A program made the translations under genes and the position numbers. 64,000 nucleotides of DNA, taken from assembly GCA_033439265.1 (NCBI GenBank), contig JAVTVX010000017.1:8082001-8146000 (forward strand), read 5' to 3'. This DNA comes from Dillenia suffruticosa. Taxonomy: Eukaryota; Streptophyta; Magnoliopsida; Dilleniales; Dilleniaceae. Below the pieces are notes generated by a model that worked only from the letters and a program-made list of their open reading frames with translations, did not search any database and was not told the DNA's origin. Positions 47,665 to 61,100 of this stretch are shown here, one piece after another (the first letter of the stretch is position 1; each line of letters opens with the position of its first letter).

Positions 47665-50600
47665 ATGGGCCATTCAAATGATGATCTTGAGACAAAAGAG
47701 ATAGATGTAACAAGCATATCATCCTCTAAGCGTCATGGACAGAAGCTGCCTTACAAGGTTGGAGTTGCACCAAAGCAAAACCTCTTTGAGGAAATAACTT
47801 CCACTGTGAAAGAGACATTTTTTGCAGATGATCCTTTACGACATTTCAAGGATCAAACCAAGTCTCGGAAACTTGTGTTAGGCATTCAGGCTGTTTTTCC
47901 CATTTTTGAATGGGCAAGAGGCTATAACCTAACTAAATTTAAAGGGGACCTTGTTGCTGGGCTCACTATTGCTAGTCTCTGCATTCCTCAGGTAGATTAG
48001 CATCCCATATATTATTACGAAACCCGATAAGTTTCACGCATGATTTCTAACATTTGTAAAATTGGCATGCTAGGACATTGGGTATTCAAAACTCGCAAAC
48101 TTGGCTCCTCAGTATGGACTCTGTGAGTATAACTAATATACTAAAACCCCTTGTATTTCTGTACCCTATAGCCTATACATCGTGGTGATTCTGTGCTGAA
48201 AGTTTCTTTTGGTGAAACTTTATAGACTCGAGCTTTGTTCCACCATTGGTGTATGCCTTCATGGGTAGCTCAAGGGATATAGCTATAGGACCTGTCGCTG
48301 TGGTGTCTCTACTGATAGGCACCTTGCTTCAAAACGAGATTGATCCTGTCAAGCATCCGGTTGAATATACAAGGCTTGCCTTTACAGCTACCTTCTTTGC
48401 GGGGATTACTCAGTTCACTCTTGGGTTCTTCAGGTGATCTCCATTCACCTCTGTGCAGTAAATGACAGCCTTAGGTCATCTAATGGTAGTACATTTTCTC
48501 ATGTGGTGTTTTTTGGGATTCATTATTAGGTTGGGTTTTTTGATTGATTTCCTGTCACATGCTGCAATTGTTGGTTTCATGGCGGGAGCCGCTATCACAA
48601 TTGCTCTCCAGCAGCTTAAGGGCTTTCTTGGCATCAATAACTTTACAAAGAAGACTGATATCATCTCAGTTATGCGCTCAGTGTTTAGCTCAGCCCAGCA
48701 TGGAGTAAGCTCTCATGGCAACAACGGTTTTTTTCCCCCTATTATTTTTTTTTTTTTCATTTTTTCCCCTTGAGTAGGAGAACTACATATTCTCACAAAA
48801 TTTTTGCAGTGGAATTGGCAGACCATACTGATAGGAGCATCCTTTTTGGCATTCCTTCTTGTTGCCAAATATATCGTAAGAAGTCTTCTTCTGATCAGCA
48901 TTTACTTAAGTTTTTGGCTTTAGATTTCATCCTGATTTCAATATATTCTGGTATATATGTAGGGAAAGAAGAACAACAAACTTTTCTGGATTCCTGCAAT
49001 TGCACCTTTAATCTCTGTTGTTCTATCCACATTCTTTGTATACATCACCCATGCTGAGAAACATGGTGTTGCTATTGTAAGTACAGGCATCACTTTCTCC
49101 TCATTGTAAACAGCTATTTTGTATGTGTCATCATTTGGGATACTAATTCTAATGTTAATATATGAAGGTGAGACACATCCATAAAGGAATCAATCCTTCG
49201 TCTGTGAACCAAATATACTTTAGTGGTGACTACCTCCTTAAAGGTTTCAGGATTGGTGTCGTGGCTGGCATGATAGCCCTAACAGTGAGTAACTTGCATT
49301 CTGTTTATCTCCTTGTGAGAATTTTGCTTTGCTATTCTAATACTAAACCAACTTTATCTGTTTGGACATTTTAGGAAGCAATAGCAATAGGACGGACATT
49401 TGCTTCCATGAAAGACTACCAACTAGATGGAAACAAGGAAATGGTAGCACTAGGCACAATGAACATTGTTGGTTCAATGACCTCCTGCTATGTGGCAACG
49501 GGTGAGGAATAAGTTTCAGAATAAAATCATCCATCCAAATTTGAATAAATGAGACATTTCATGTAGTAGAAGATGAATTTGAACCTATACAAGTGATCAT
49601 CAATATCACCTCAATTATATCGGAATCAGATATATATATCAGAATAAAAATGACAAGCAAAAATAGTACCAACCCTTTTATCTTACCTGCATTTCCTTTT
49701 TACCCCTCAGGTTCATTTTCTCGCTCGGCTGTAAATTTTATGGCAGGCTGCCAAACTGCAGTCTCAAACATCGTGATGTCCTGTGTGGTGCTACTCACAT
49801 TGGAGTTGCTCACTCCACTTTTCAAATATACCCCAAATGCTATTCTTTCATCCATCATTATATCAGCTGTGATAGGCCTTATTGATGTTGAGTCAGCAAT
49901 TCTCTTATGGAAGATTGACAAGTTCGACTTCGTGGCATGCATGGGAGCATTCTTTGGTGTTGTCTTTGATTCTGTTGAGATAGGACTCCTAATTGCGGTA
50001 TGTTATTTTTTCTAAAGAAAAAAAATATCATTATGTGAAACTCTGTCTTTAATCAAATGTCAATGGCCTAATATATATTATTTCTGCATCTTAGGTCTGT
50101 ATTTCCTTTGCTAAAATACTCCTCCAAGTGACAAGGCCACGGATTGCGCTTCTAGGGAAGCTCCCACGAACAAGTGTATATAGGAACATACAGCAATACC
50201 CGGAAGCAACTAAAGTTCCAGGGATTTTGATTGTCAGAGTTGATTCTGCAATTTACTTTTCCAATTCCAACTATGTTAGAGAAAGGTATGGATTCTCTCT
50301 CTCTAGCCCTTCATTCTTAAGATCTTGGATAAACACAACAAAATGAATATCTGCCTGAAAATCTGTTAAGGTATTTGGTCTGTTGAACAAGACTACAGAA
50401 TATCTCTAACAAGTAGCTTTGTTGCAGAATATTAAGATGGTTGGCTGATGAAGAAGAGCAAAAGAAGGAATCGTATATACAAAAAATACAATACTTGATC
50501 GTTGACATGTCGCGTAAGTGATTTCATTCTGAACTTTCTGAAGAAAAAGATAAAAATGAAAATCTATGATCAGGCACAAAATGCAAGCCAGTGTTTATGC

Positions 50601-50976
50601 TAAATATCAAATTATCTTTGGCTTATTGCAGCTGTCACTGACATTGATACTAGTGGTATCCATGCCTTGGAAGAATTGTATAGAAGTCTCCAAAAGAGAG
50701 AAGTTGAGGTAAATAAAGGCAGAACTTCACTAACTTGTTACTTGAATTGCCGAACATACTGTTTGCATAGTTGCACACTATTATATATGTAGTATGTGAT
50801 TAGAAATTTACCTTATGCTTTTGCAGCTTGCTTTGGCGAATCCAGGTCAAACGGTGATTGACAAGCTCCATGCTTCCAAATTTCATGATCTTATAGGTGA
50901 GGATAAGATCTTCCTCACTGTTCAGGACGCTGTTCTAACTTTGAATCCAAAACCGGTGGTAGAAGAAGCTTGTTAA
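47665..50976 (+). CDS. SULTR1;2: Group 1 high-affinity sulfate transporter, SULTR1;2-like
   Basis: Plasma-membrane H+/sulfate symporter of the SulP family. Thirteen exons with GT-AG borders join in frame: 47,665-47,991; 48,074-48,122; 48,226-48,433; 48,530-48,704; 48,810-48,875; 48,963-49,076; 49,168-49,284; 49,375-49,501; 49,711-49,997; 50,095-50,285; 50,428-50,513; 50,632-50,708; 50,827-50,976. The product has 657 residues, normal for SULTR1. Signatures are [10 protein letters not shown] near the N-terminus, [40 protein letters not shown], and a STAS domain with [18 protein letters not shown], whose Thr at about 589 is the position known as a regulatory site in SULTR1;2. [20 protein letters not shown] is very like Arabidopsis SULTR1;2. 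Group 1 members take up soil sulfate into roots and are induced by sulfur starvation. The ATG is the first of the open frame. No lesion seen. Confidence 0.96.
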
Positions 50977-51430
50977 GATGTGTCTGGACATCGAAAGAAC
51001 ATGAACCTTACACACATCACAGAGAGAGAGAGAGAGAGAGAGCTGTGTTACTGCAGTCTGATTCAAGTCAGCTGGCTGTATAAAGAGTGGAAAAGAAGGA
51101 CGAGGTTTCAAGAAGTGGATGGTGGGCTTCTTATAGTGGTGGGTTTAGTGGATTTTCTGGGACCCTCTATCCACCATGTCTGTTGTGGATAAGACCGGAA
51201 GAAATGCCAACACGAGAAATTGTTTCGTGTTCCTCACTATCCTGATCTTTGGAAAAATGTAAACCTCTATAGGAGCTGCGCCTTTCTAATCCTAATGCAA
51301 ATGCAATCATTTTGCTTTATGAAATCAGCAATTATTTTTCATACCACCGAATCTGTATCTGAGGAAACGCTTCTAACTTGTGGGGCTTTACCTAGAAGAA
51401 AGTTTAAATACAAAGTCACTCGAAAATGAA
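50977..51430 (+). other. 3' UTR and downstream flank of SULTR1
   Basis: The sequence has normal base composition until about 51,430 and then turns AT-rich. It includes a GA run at about 51,020-51,042. A poly(A) signal could not be fixed. Confidence 0.5.
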
Positions 51431-51732
51431 GATGAAAAAAATTAAAACGAATACAAAATGAGATAAAAAAAAATAATATTTTATAAAAATATAAGAAATA
51501 GAAATATAGATAATATCAATAACAACAAACTAAATATTAATCTTAATTTTTGAAAAGTTTGAATGTAAAAAATATAAAACTGAAAAATAAAAATAAAAAT
51601 AATGAAAAGAAAAAAGTAAAAAAAAAAAAAAAACTATCCATATAATAATAATAATTCAATTAGTTCAAATTCTCTTATGTCATCGATTTTTATTTAAAGT
51701 TATTTACTTAACTAAATTATTGAAACGTATAT

Positions 51733-52008
51733 AAACACAGAAATATAAAAATATAAAAATTTTTATGTAAATATTAATTATTTTATAAAAATAATAGAAT
51801 AGTAATCTTTTATAATAAAAATATAAAATGATTACATATATAATTTTAATTATAAAACAAATAATATAAAAATTAAAATTAAAATTAAAAAAAAATAATT
51901 TATTAAATATAGAAAATTTTATAAATATAAAAAATATAAATATTAATTAATTTAAAATATTAAAATGTTTTAAAAATAAAAAATGTTTCAAACACGAAAA
52001 ACTTTAAT
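51733..52008. repeat. AT-rich dispersed repeat, copy A (inverted partner at 54.9 kb)
   Basis: The reverse complement of this segment aligns by eye with 54,868-55,110. Shared ordered phrases include tttttcg...gaaacatttt, ttaaattaattaatattta, tttctatatttaat, ttatattttt attataaaa and tttataaaataattaatatt. The family is unknown. Confidence 0.7.
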
Positions 52009-52215
52009 ATCAAAATGGATGATGGTTGGTCCGTCCCTATTGCCCACTAACTCAATAGGAAAATTTTTAGTTAGTATGGTCTATTTTTTTTTTTTGGTTA
52101 TATTAGAATTTAAATTCAAGAACATCAGGCATTATGATAATTAGGTCGCCCTCAAGGGACAGTTAGTATGGTGCATTGCCCTGCGATCAAATCTCAAGTT
52201 TGGCAATCTCAAGTT

Positions 52216-52670
52216 TGATATTACGAATTTCATTTTGGATCTCAAAAAAATCATAAAATAATATTTAACTCCAATAAATTCTCTCACTCAACATGTCGAT
52301 ATTTTAGATTGAGTTTTCCTATTGAATTTGAATCTATCACTTGGATTCATGATAAATTGATATCAGAATCTCCAGTCTAATATAGAAGAAGGCTACCTAG
52401 AAAAGGTTATCTGGTGTCAGAGTGTGAGTCATCTAAAATGGAAAAGGGTTATTTGGTATTGGAGTGAGAGCCGTCCAAATAGGAAAATGACTACCTGTCA
52501 GAGTGAAAGTTGTTTAGAGTGAAAGCCGTTTAGAGTAAGAATCGTCCGTGGATGTCTGACTTTTTAAGAGGAGAGTAATATTACGAATCCCATATTGAAT
52601 CTCTAAAAAATCATAAAATAGTATTTAAATCAAATAAACTCTCTCACCTAACAAATCAATCTTTTAAATC
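52216..52670 (+). mobile_element. TRIM-like miniature LTR element
   Basis: Direct terminal repeats of about 95 bp (52,216-52,310 and 52,576-52,670) share tattacgaat, atcataaaata and ctctctcac. Inside the left repeat lies ttgatatcagaatc (52,357-52,370), like the tggtatcagagcc primer site of plant LTR elements. Just before the right repeat is a purine tract aagaggagag. The internal part is about 265 bp and non-coding. Terminal repeats, primer site and purine tract are in the right order for a terminal-repeat retrotransposon in miniature. It is old: the repeats differ clearly. Confidence 0.6.
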
Positions 52671-53389
52671 TCTTTTATAAAAGAAAAAACAAATATCGTT
52701 ACCCATTAGCCTTTACCAAGTACCTTGCCATGTTTGTCGTCTTTGCCTGCTTTGCTTGAAATAAAAAAAAAAAAGAAATGTATTAACTAATATAATTTAA
52801 TTAGAAGATGATATTGAAATATTAAATCCCATGAAAACCAACCATACTAAAGGCAATGTTGGTCTTATGCACATCAGGTCAATCCCCCCAACCATTACTC
52901 AAAATGGGGCTTCAACATTTATCTTGAGAATGGACTGAGTTTCGTAGACAATTCAGAGAATCCTATTATATCTTAACTAAATACTATCTTACTTTTCTAA
53001 TTAAAAATAAAAATGTTTTACAAAAAATATCAGATTTTTATGGATAAAATCAAAATTTTCTAAACATAAATATTAATAATTTTAAAAGAGAGGTAAGTGA
53101 TGGTTAAACTATACAATGAAGCAAGGAATAGGTATTTGAGGATAGGGGTTGGCAATGGTATTGTAAGGTGTTTAGACAGATTAGATTAGCAATATCTCTT
53201 CCACTTCTTCCCAAGTTTCGGTATCTCACTTCAAAATCACCCTTGGTTTCTCTATTTCCCAACATCTCCACTCGTTTCTCCATTTTATTTTCCCTTCACT
53301 TCTCTTCTTTTTCTTCTTTCCTCCTCCTCCTCTAATCCCTCCTCCTCTCCCAAAACCCTAAACCTCCCTTATTCCTCCCGTAAAGGTTC

Positions 53390-53395
53390 TCTCTC

Positions 53396-53475
<80 letters not shown>
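53390..53475. repeat. Long CT microsatellite
   Basis: About 40 CT units, nearly uninterrupted. It lies about 55 bp upstream of the first recognisable MnmE coding sequence, in what would be the leader or transit peptide region. Confidence 0.95.
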
Positions 53476-53477
<2 letters not shown>

Positions 53478-54867
53478 TCTTATCTTTTTGTTGACTTTCA
53501 TGTGTTCGATGATTTTCCGCAGAGACTGAAACGAGTCTGATTTTCAAGAAAGACGAGATAATAGGGTTTGCCAGCGAACTGAATGTGGAGAGTGTAGAGA
53601 GTAAGAGCACATTGCTGCTATTGTCACTCCTCTAGGCGGGCCACCTGCTGCTGTCGGCATTGTGCCGTTATCGGTTCCTTCCGCTGTCTCCGTTGTTAGG
53701 CGCGTCCTGCCAGAAAGAAGAAAAGGAATCGAATTGCTTTGTGGAATCCGACAACTCATGTTGTCCCGTATGGTGTTGTTTGTGATCTCCAAGGCAATGT
53801 AGTCGATGAAGTATATAGAGCTTGTAGTCATGATCTCCTAATTGTGCACTTTTCATACTTGGCTTTGTGTTTTAATTCAAAATTCTAAGTAAGAGCATAA
53901 CGATTCTAATTGTAATTTGTCGTTTGATGTGGTTCTGCTGTTTTTCTTAGGTTTTAGCATTGCCCATGTTAGCTTCGAGATCTTACACTCGTGAAGACGT
54001 GGTAGAACTTCAGTGTCATGGGAGTGAAATTTGTGTTGGTCGAGTACTAAGAGCTTGTTTAGAAGATGGGGCAAAGCTTGCTGGACCAGGTTACTATACA
54101 AACTTCAGTGTCATTGATTTACAAATGCGTGTATGGTAAATGGCAAACATCAATAGAGGTTTCTGTTAATTTGTAAAAGAATGCAAATGATTTATGATGT
54201 GCAATGTTTGCAAAGGTTTTGACTAGGGGAACAAAAAGAAAGGTGTGCAAATATTTCAGGCTGAAAGCTAGGTTTTCTAAATTGAGATGAGCCCTAGATA
54301 TTCATACATGATTCTTTTTTGCTTAGCCATGAACTCAACTATCAAAGCACTCTAATGTGCCATATGGTAAACTTATGCATTAATCCATTATTCATTATAT
54401 CGCAATTGATTTCTTAATCATATCTAATATTAACATTATCCTCATTAAGTTGCAAAAGGAAAATCTTGTCGGTGCTTACTAAGTTGGTAAGAAGTGCATC
54501 ACCCATGCAGCACAGACATGAGACATGGAATCCGACGTAGCACAAACACGGTGACATGGAAAAATTTATATACAAAGACCATGACAAATTCTCTCAATAT
54601 CTATTTTTTCATTTTTAAAATTCAAACTCAAAATTTGATTAAGAGAATTTAATATTTACTCACCAAACAGAGAGGACGTTTGGTAGATATATGGAGTTTT
54701 TGATAAAAAAATGTTATTTATTTAATGATGATTCTTGTCATCTTGAAGGATAAATTCAATTTTAACTTGTAAATTGTTATATTTATTTTAAATTTTTATT
54801 TAATGTGAAAATATATATAAAAGATAAAATAAATTAAGGAAAGATAGATTAGTATTTTGTTCTGATG

Positions 54868-55110
54868 TAAAAAGATTTTTCGTTTTCGAAACATTTTAAC
54901 AAGTTAAATTAATTAATATTTACACAAAAAATTTTATATTTTTATATTTATAAATTTTTCTATATTTAATGAATTATTTTCTTATTTAATTATAAATTTT
55001 ATTTTTATACTATTTTTCTTCATTTTATATTTTTATTATAAAATATGACTATTTTATTATTTTTATAAAATAATTAATATTTACATAAAAAATTTTATAT
55101 ATTTTATATT
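54868..55110. repeat. AT-rich dispersed repeat, copy B (inverted relative to copy A)
   Basis: It lies in intron 2 of the MnmE pseudogene and is the inverted counterpart of 51,733-52,008, about 2.9 kb away. It ends where the perfect hairpin at 55,112 starts. Confidence 0.7.
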
Positions 55111-55111
55111 T

Positions 55112-55160
55112 AACTGTATGTGCTTGTAGAAGTGCATGACTTCTACAAGCACATACAGTT
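55112..55160. repeat. Perfect 22-bp snapback hairpin
   Basis: Arm 55,112-55,133 is the exact reverse complement of 55,139-55,160, with a 5-nt loop gcatg. The arms are of mixed base composition (tgtgcttgtagaag), unlike the AT-rich DNA on the left. Confidence 0.95.
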
Positions 55161-58100
55161 GCCATGTTGGGTATCGTGGCAAGTATCAATTTCCTTTTAT
55201 TTTTCAAATCGCAACCCATCATTTTATATATATAATAGCAAACCAATTTTATAGAATATATATCCTTAAGAATTGTTTTAGTCATATAAAAACTAAGAAA
55301 TAGACTTTTAACTAATATCAAAATAAGTTAGGCAGCTAGTTTTGCAGGATAATTGCGCCTCTTTCCCATCCTTTTATGTCTCTCTAATTTTAATTTTTCC
55401 ACAAAATTTGCAAGAGTGAATCATACTTTCTGGAAAATATTATAGTTAAAAAAATGCTAATTTATAATTCTTTAAAAACTACAGCATTAAAGATTCAAAA
55501 TCAGAAGTATGTTCTGATATTCTAATAATCTGAAAACTTAGTGGAACACCAAAACAATGGGTTGCCATTATCAACATAAAACATGAAAATTGGCAAAAGT
55601 GGTTAATTGAATACTTTAAAGTCTAGGAGTTTGCAGAAAATCTTGGGAAAAATTTGTCATAATTTTTTTTTTTAATTTTAAATTCTTTGAAATAAAAAGA
55701 TGGGGCGGAAAGTATAATAAAACACATACTATTTTTAGCAATTTATATCGTATTGTAACATACGAATTTTGTATTGTAAGGTGAATGCTTTAGTTAAGAT
55801 ATGGACAACATTCAAACAAAAAATCTCAGTTAATATATATTGCATACTGTAAGTTTTTGAAAACTATGCATACCGGAGAAGGATGTGAATGCTGAATTAC
55901 CTTCTTTTGCCTTTTGTTTTGTGAAATTTTGTTAGGTGAATTCACACTCCGTGCCTTTTTGAATGGTCGCTTGGATCTCTCCCAAGCTGAAAATGTTGGA
56001 AAGCTTATTTCTGCAAGGTCCTTTGCTGCTGCTGATGCAGCATTAGCAGGAATTCAGGCATGTATTTTTTTTCTGATTGCCTGAAACCACATGACTCATG
56101 CAGAAAACTATGTTTCTTCAGTTATTATGGATTAATAATCTATGGCTCTTTTGTTGTCATTAATAGCCTCGACATATACGTGCAACAGGGAGGCTTCTCC
56201 TCGCTGGTCAAAAGATCAAAGTGCATTGAGTTACTTACTGAGATTGATGCTTGTTTGGATTTTGATGTTGAGATGCCACCCTAGACTTGGACCAAATTAT
56301 GGATTCAATAGAAACCATGTCAAAAGACGTGGAAAGTGCTCTTGAGACTGCCAACTATGACAGGCTTCAGCAATCTGGTTTATAGGTATTAAAGCATAAA
56401 CTATAGATATTGTTTTATTGTCAACAAAAGATGCCTACTCAAACTCTTTCTTGGGATCTAGGCCTAGATGAAATTCCAGGAACTGTGATCTGGTTGCATT
56501 CTAATAACTGGCATTCTTGTTCATACTTTCTGAGGTATGCTTTTGGTATTTATGAATCTAGCATATTGTCTCCTGCTTAACTGTTCTTTTCTTTGACTTG
56601 AGTCCCCTCTCCTCTCCTGCAGATAGACACACTGAGAACTTTGCACTAATTGTATCCCATATATCTTCTCTGCCAAATTAAAGCTTTTTAGTTATTGTCT
56701 CAATTACTTGCAGGTAGCAATTGTTGGTCGACCAATTGTCGGGAAGTCAAGCCTCCTGAATGCTTGGAGCAAGGTATGTCCAACACATTATCTTTAGAGC
56801 CAGATCTTTAGAAACTATATCTTGCATGACAAAATTGCATCTATTTGTATGTAATATATACAAGTCCTCCGCCCTACCCTCCCCCTATACAATGAGGTCA
56901 TATTAGCATAGTTAATTATTTTCTCTTCAGATTTATGTTTTTGTATATCTTCTTTGGCTTTTACTGCATCTCTGATGTCATGTGATGCAATGGCTTTTAT
57001 TTGAGACTTCTTATCTTATTAGGAAACTAAAACTACACAGAGGTCTAGGTGAAAACCAGTGTAATAGAATATCAACTAACTGATGGTGATATAGGTTAAT
57101 CTAAGGTGTAGAAACTCTATTACCGCACTTATAAATATGCTCTTAAATACATAGTCAGCTGATAAATGAACTACATACAAGTCCGACTGAGTTTCCTTCT
57201 TTTTTTTTTCCTCATAAATATTAGTGTTGGACAATTAGTCCAAGGTTTGGATACTTACCAGCCCTCAAGTTTGGATGATTATTTGAAATGGTATCTTTGT
57301 TTCAAACTGTAGAAATATGTTACTCCTCTTTTCTACTTTCTTTTAAGAGTGTTTTATGATTGTTCTTGTGAATCAATTGGCTTTTGGGCCTTCATGCTAT
57401 AGAGTCAACTTGTGGATAAATATCATTTTTTTCCCATGTTTTTTTTACTAGATTTGTGGGGAGTATGGCCAGTTGAGTGGCTTATTATTCATTTTAGCTG
57501 GCTTGTAGAACGTTACTAGTTTGATTAGCAACTTAGTATTTCAAAAGAAAATTTGACTATTCGACGATCTTCTTCAGAATTCACATTGCAGTAGCCTCAT
57601 TGATTTCTTGGTACCTTTACCATGCAGCAGCACTATGATAACTTATTGAATGCAACATTTTGCTTTAGCATTCAGAGTGAGAGAGCAATAGTAACAGAAA
57701 TTGCTGGAACCACAAGGGATGTTGTTGAAGCTAGTGTAATAGTTCGTGACATCCCTGTGACCCTGCTTGATACAGCTGGTATCAGGGAGACAGATGACAT
57801 AGAGGAGAAGATTGGTGGGTTCATCGTTGCAAATATGTCTTTTCATTTTTGTGTTGGTTTCACAGGACATTCGGGAATTTAGATGTTGTGTGGCAAATTT
57901 CATAGTTATCTACATTTTCTTTACTTGTAATACAGAATTTGTACAGCTTATTGGCAGTCAGGTCATAATGCTCTATATCGTGCATTACAGTGTGCATTCA
58001 TCACTTTTTTGATTGCCTGTTCTGATTATAAATGGTTATGGGGCATCTGAAGATTTGGTTGACAGCTTCGTGTCTTATATGTTCATGTGTGGTTTTTTTT

Positions 58101-61100
58101 TTTATGTTTTCAACTGTTTACAGGCGTGGAGAGATCTGAGGCAGTTGCTATGGGTGCAGACATCATTATCATGACAATAAGTGCTCCAGAAGGGTGGACT
58201 GCAAAAGATTCAAAACTTTTTGATAGAATAACATCCAATAAGGTCTTAGAAGCATACTCAACCCCCTTTTCTCTTTTCTACTGATTTAAGATGTTAGATT
58301 TACAAACTGTCTCAATTTCTTTCCAGTATGAGAATGGGTACAGAACTGTTTAACCTCATTACATAGTTTGGATTCTGATCGGTAACTTTATGTTTCTAAT
58401 TTCACTGGATGGCTGCGTGTGTATCAATTTTTCATGCCATTGGAAGGATGTGTTGATTGGATGGATCTCGATTAATTAGGAACATTGGATGGAGGAATGC
58501 TACACACAGAATAAGCTAAAGTGCTAGTTTGAAGAGAAACTAATTATAAAGGGTGCGCTATCTCTTTTTGTAATTATCCAGATGTAAATGTACTGATTCA
58601 GAAGTCATCATTCCTAGGATTGTATGGGGAAGGATCAAGTTTCAGAAATTGGACCATAACAGCTATAAGAGGTCATAATGTTGCAGTATCAGCTACTTGC
58701 TCAATAATTCAATTGAGCTTTGCTATTGCTTTCCTTGTCAAGATGCCAATTATTGGATATAAAATGCTCATTTCAGCCAACGTTGTTATACCTGAGTCTT
58801 TGAACTGTGACTGAGAGTTAGATCCATGGTGAGGGAGGACATAGATTCTTAATAGAACCCTTTTAGGTCAGCAGTGGCATTCAAGCTGAGGTTTTTTCAT
58901 TAGGTTTAAGAACTTGAGCTTTGGTGTGGTTGCTTGAAGTTGCAAGGCTATGCTTATTGCCTTTAAATTCGGGTTTATTATCCTTGAACTAATTTTTTTA
59001 GCTTATGTTAAGAAAAAATAATCTTGTTAGTAGTATAAAGAGGATTTTAAAAATAGTGATGCCATGTATCTAGTGTTTGGCAGAAATACCTGTGACAGGG
59101 TTGGACATGGTGCAGAATGTGGAAAACGTAACCTAAGCTATTCTCTTTTTGCACTTGGCCTTATCTTTCTTATAACTGGGTTATGGAGGGATTTGGAGAG
59201 ACCCTTGATGATGATTGTCACATAATTCTGATAAAGGTGATAGACATCTACCTGAGTGAAGCTCAATGTTTATTTAAGGAAAAATGAATTCGATTTCAGC
59301 TCAAGTCATTTAGAACCCACTATATTCATCATAAATTCATAGTAGGAAGTTAGATATCACCATGCATTTCTTTGCATTACTATTAGCAATGCATTTTATG
59401 ATAAAACAGCATTTTGCAATTCACAAGCTTAAGATGACCTTCATTATTTTCATCAAATTATAAAACAGCATCTCTGCTTAAACGGGTAAGGCTGTGTACA
59501 GATGACCCTCTATAGAGCTCTCAATGTCGAATACTTCACGGCCTAGCATTTTGCAATTCACAAGCTTGGGTATTCATAGATTTCAATAATAACGTTTTTT
59601 ATTCTTTTCTTTCTTTTTCTTTTTGTGAGTTCCCAATCCTTTGATATGTAAATTAGTCAGCAATCACATCATTTCTTTTTGGATCAATCATATATAGGAT
59701 CGGTCTAAGTTTGTTGCACTACTGTTTCTTGTCTCCAAGTAGAGAAGAACAAAGTGCTAGAAGTCTCTAGATTCTTGGTATAAGGTTTTCTACTAGTAGT
59801 CTGTTGTTAACTAAGTCAAGAGTGATCTGCTTGTCTCTAACTAGTTGAATAAGATCTAGCTATGGTGCATTGTGAACTCTGTGAGTGCTGCTGTCCTAGA
59901 TCTTTCCACTGTAAGGGCCTTTTGACCATGCTTGACATGCCATGATGACCATCTTGCTAAAATGTTGGACTCTAGGTCCAGCCCTTGGTTTACTTGCTGG
60001 ATTCTCTGAATCCTTCTCTGTGCCATGAGCTTACTCGTAATTTAGTCATCCATTGGAAGATTGCTATTATCATTTTTAACAATCTATTTGCCTTACGATC
60101 TTCACTTTTTTAATGGTCTTAATTGGTGTTTTCATTGAAACAGAAAGCAAATGGTTCCTCTACTCCAGTAATTCTTGTAATCAACAAAATAGACCAAGCT
60201 CCATCTTGCAATGACAGCATTGGTACACCTGACAGAACCTTCAATCAGCACATAATGACTTGTGCTGTTACAGGTCAAGGAATACAGGAGCTGGAAATGG
60301 CAATACTTGAGATTGTAGGTCTCGATAAGGTTCCTGCAGCAGGACACAGATGGACCATTAATCAGGTTAGCTATCCTTTCATGTTATTGTTACCTGGAAT
60401 ATTTTTAGAATTTTTTTTTTAATTCCTTGCGTCGATTTTTTTTCCCCTTTTTTTTTCTTTTCGATAAAACAGTAGATTTTATTTCCTGCACCTTGCTTTT
60501 AACTATCAGTGTATTCTTAGCCCTTGGATAAAATTGGTCCATGGATAAAATTGGTCCACTGGTAGTCAAACTGGGTTTGGCCCCTGGATTGGATTGTGGG
60601 TGTGCATATAGGTTTGTAACTCGTTGTATGTGGTTATCCTTTTCTGGGCCATGCTAGATATTAACTTATATGACCTGCTCAACCTGTCAGACGGCTTCTC
60701 GCTTGTTTAAGTTGCTTCTTCTGCAAATGAGCCAAGGTATTTGATTGTGCAAGCAATATGCGCAGGGTCTGTTTCCAGTCTCAAGATGCAATGCATGGTT
60801 AAATCCTTCACTTTCTGGGTCATTTCTAGCCTGCTAGAAGTGCTTCGAAGATTTCTAGTTGGTTGTGGACATCCTGTGTCTGTTTATAGTTTTTTTTTTT
60901 TTTTCCTTTTTTTTGGTCATTAATTCTTTTAGGAAAAGCAAGCTGATGCAATCTAAGTTTAGTAGATCTGAATCATAAATACTTCTGTGGAAATATCAAT
61001 TCATATTGTTGCAGTCTTGGTGGTTTGGAATTGATATGTTTGCATTATTTGTAAAAATGTCTTCCTATTAGAGTACTAACAACCTGCCATATTTTTTTTT

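Noticed and set aside
53332-53610. Arg/Glu-repeat protein on the minus strand
   Set aside because: It is a translation of the CT microsatellite.
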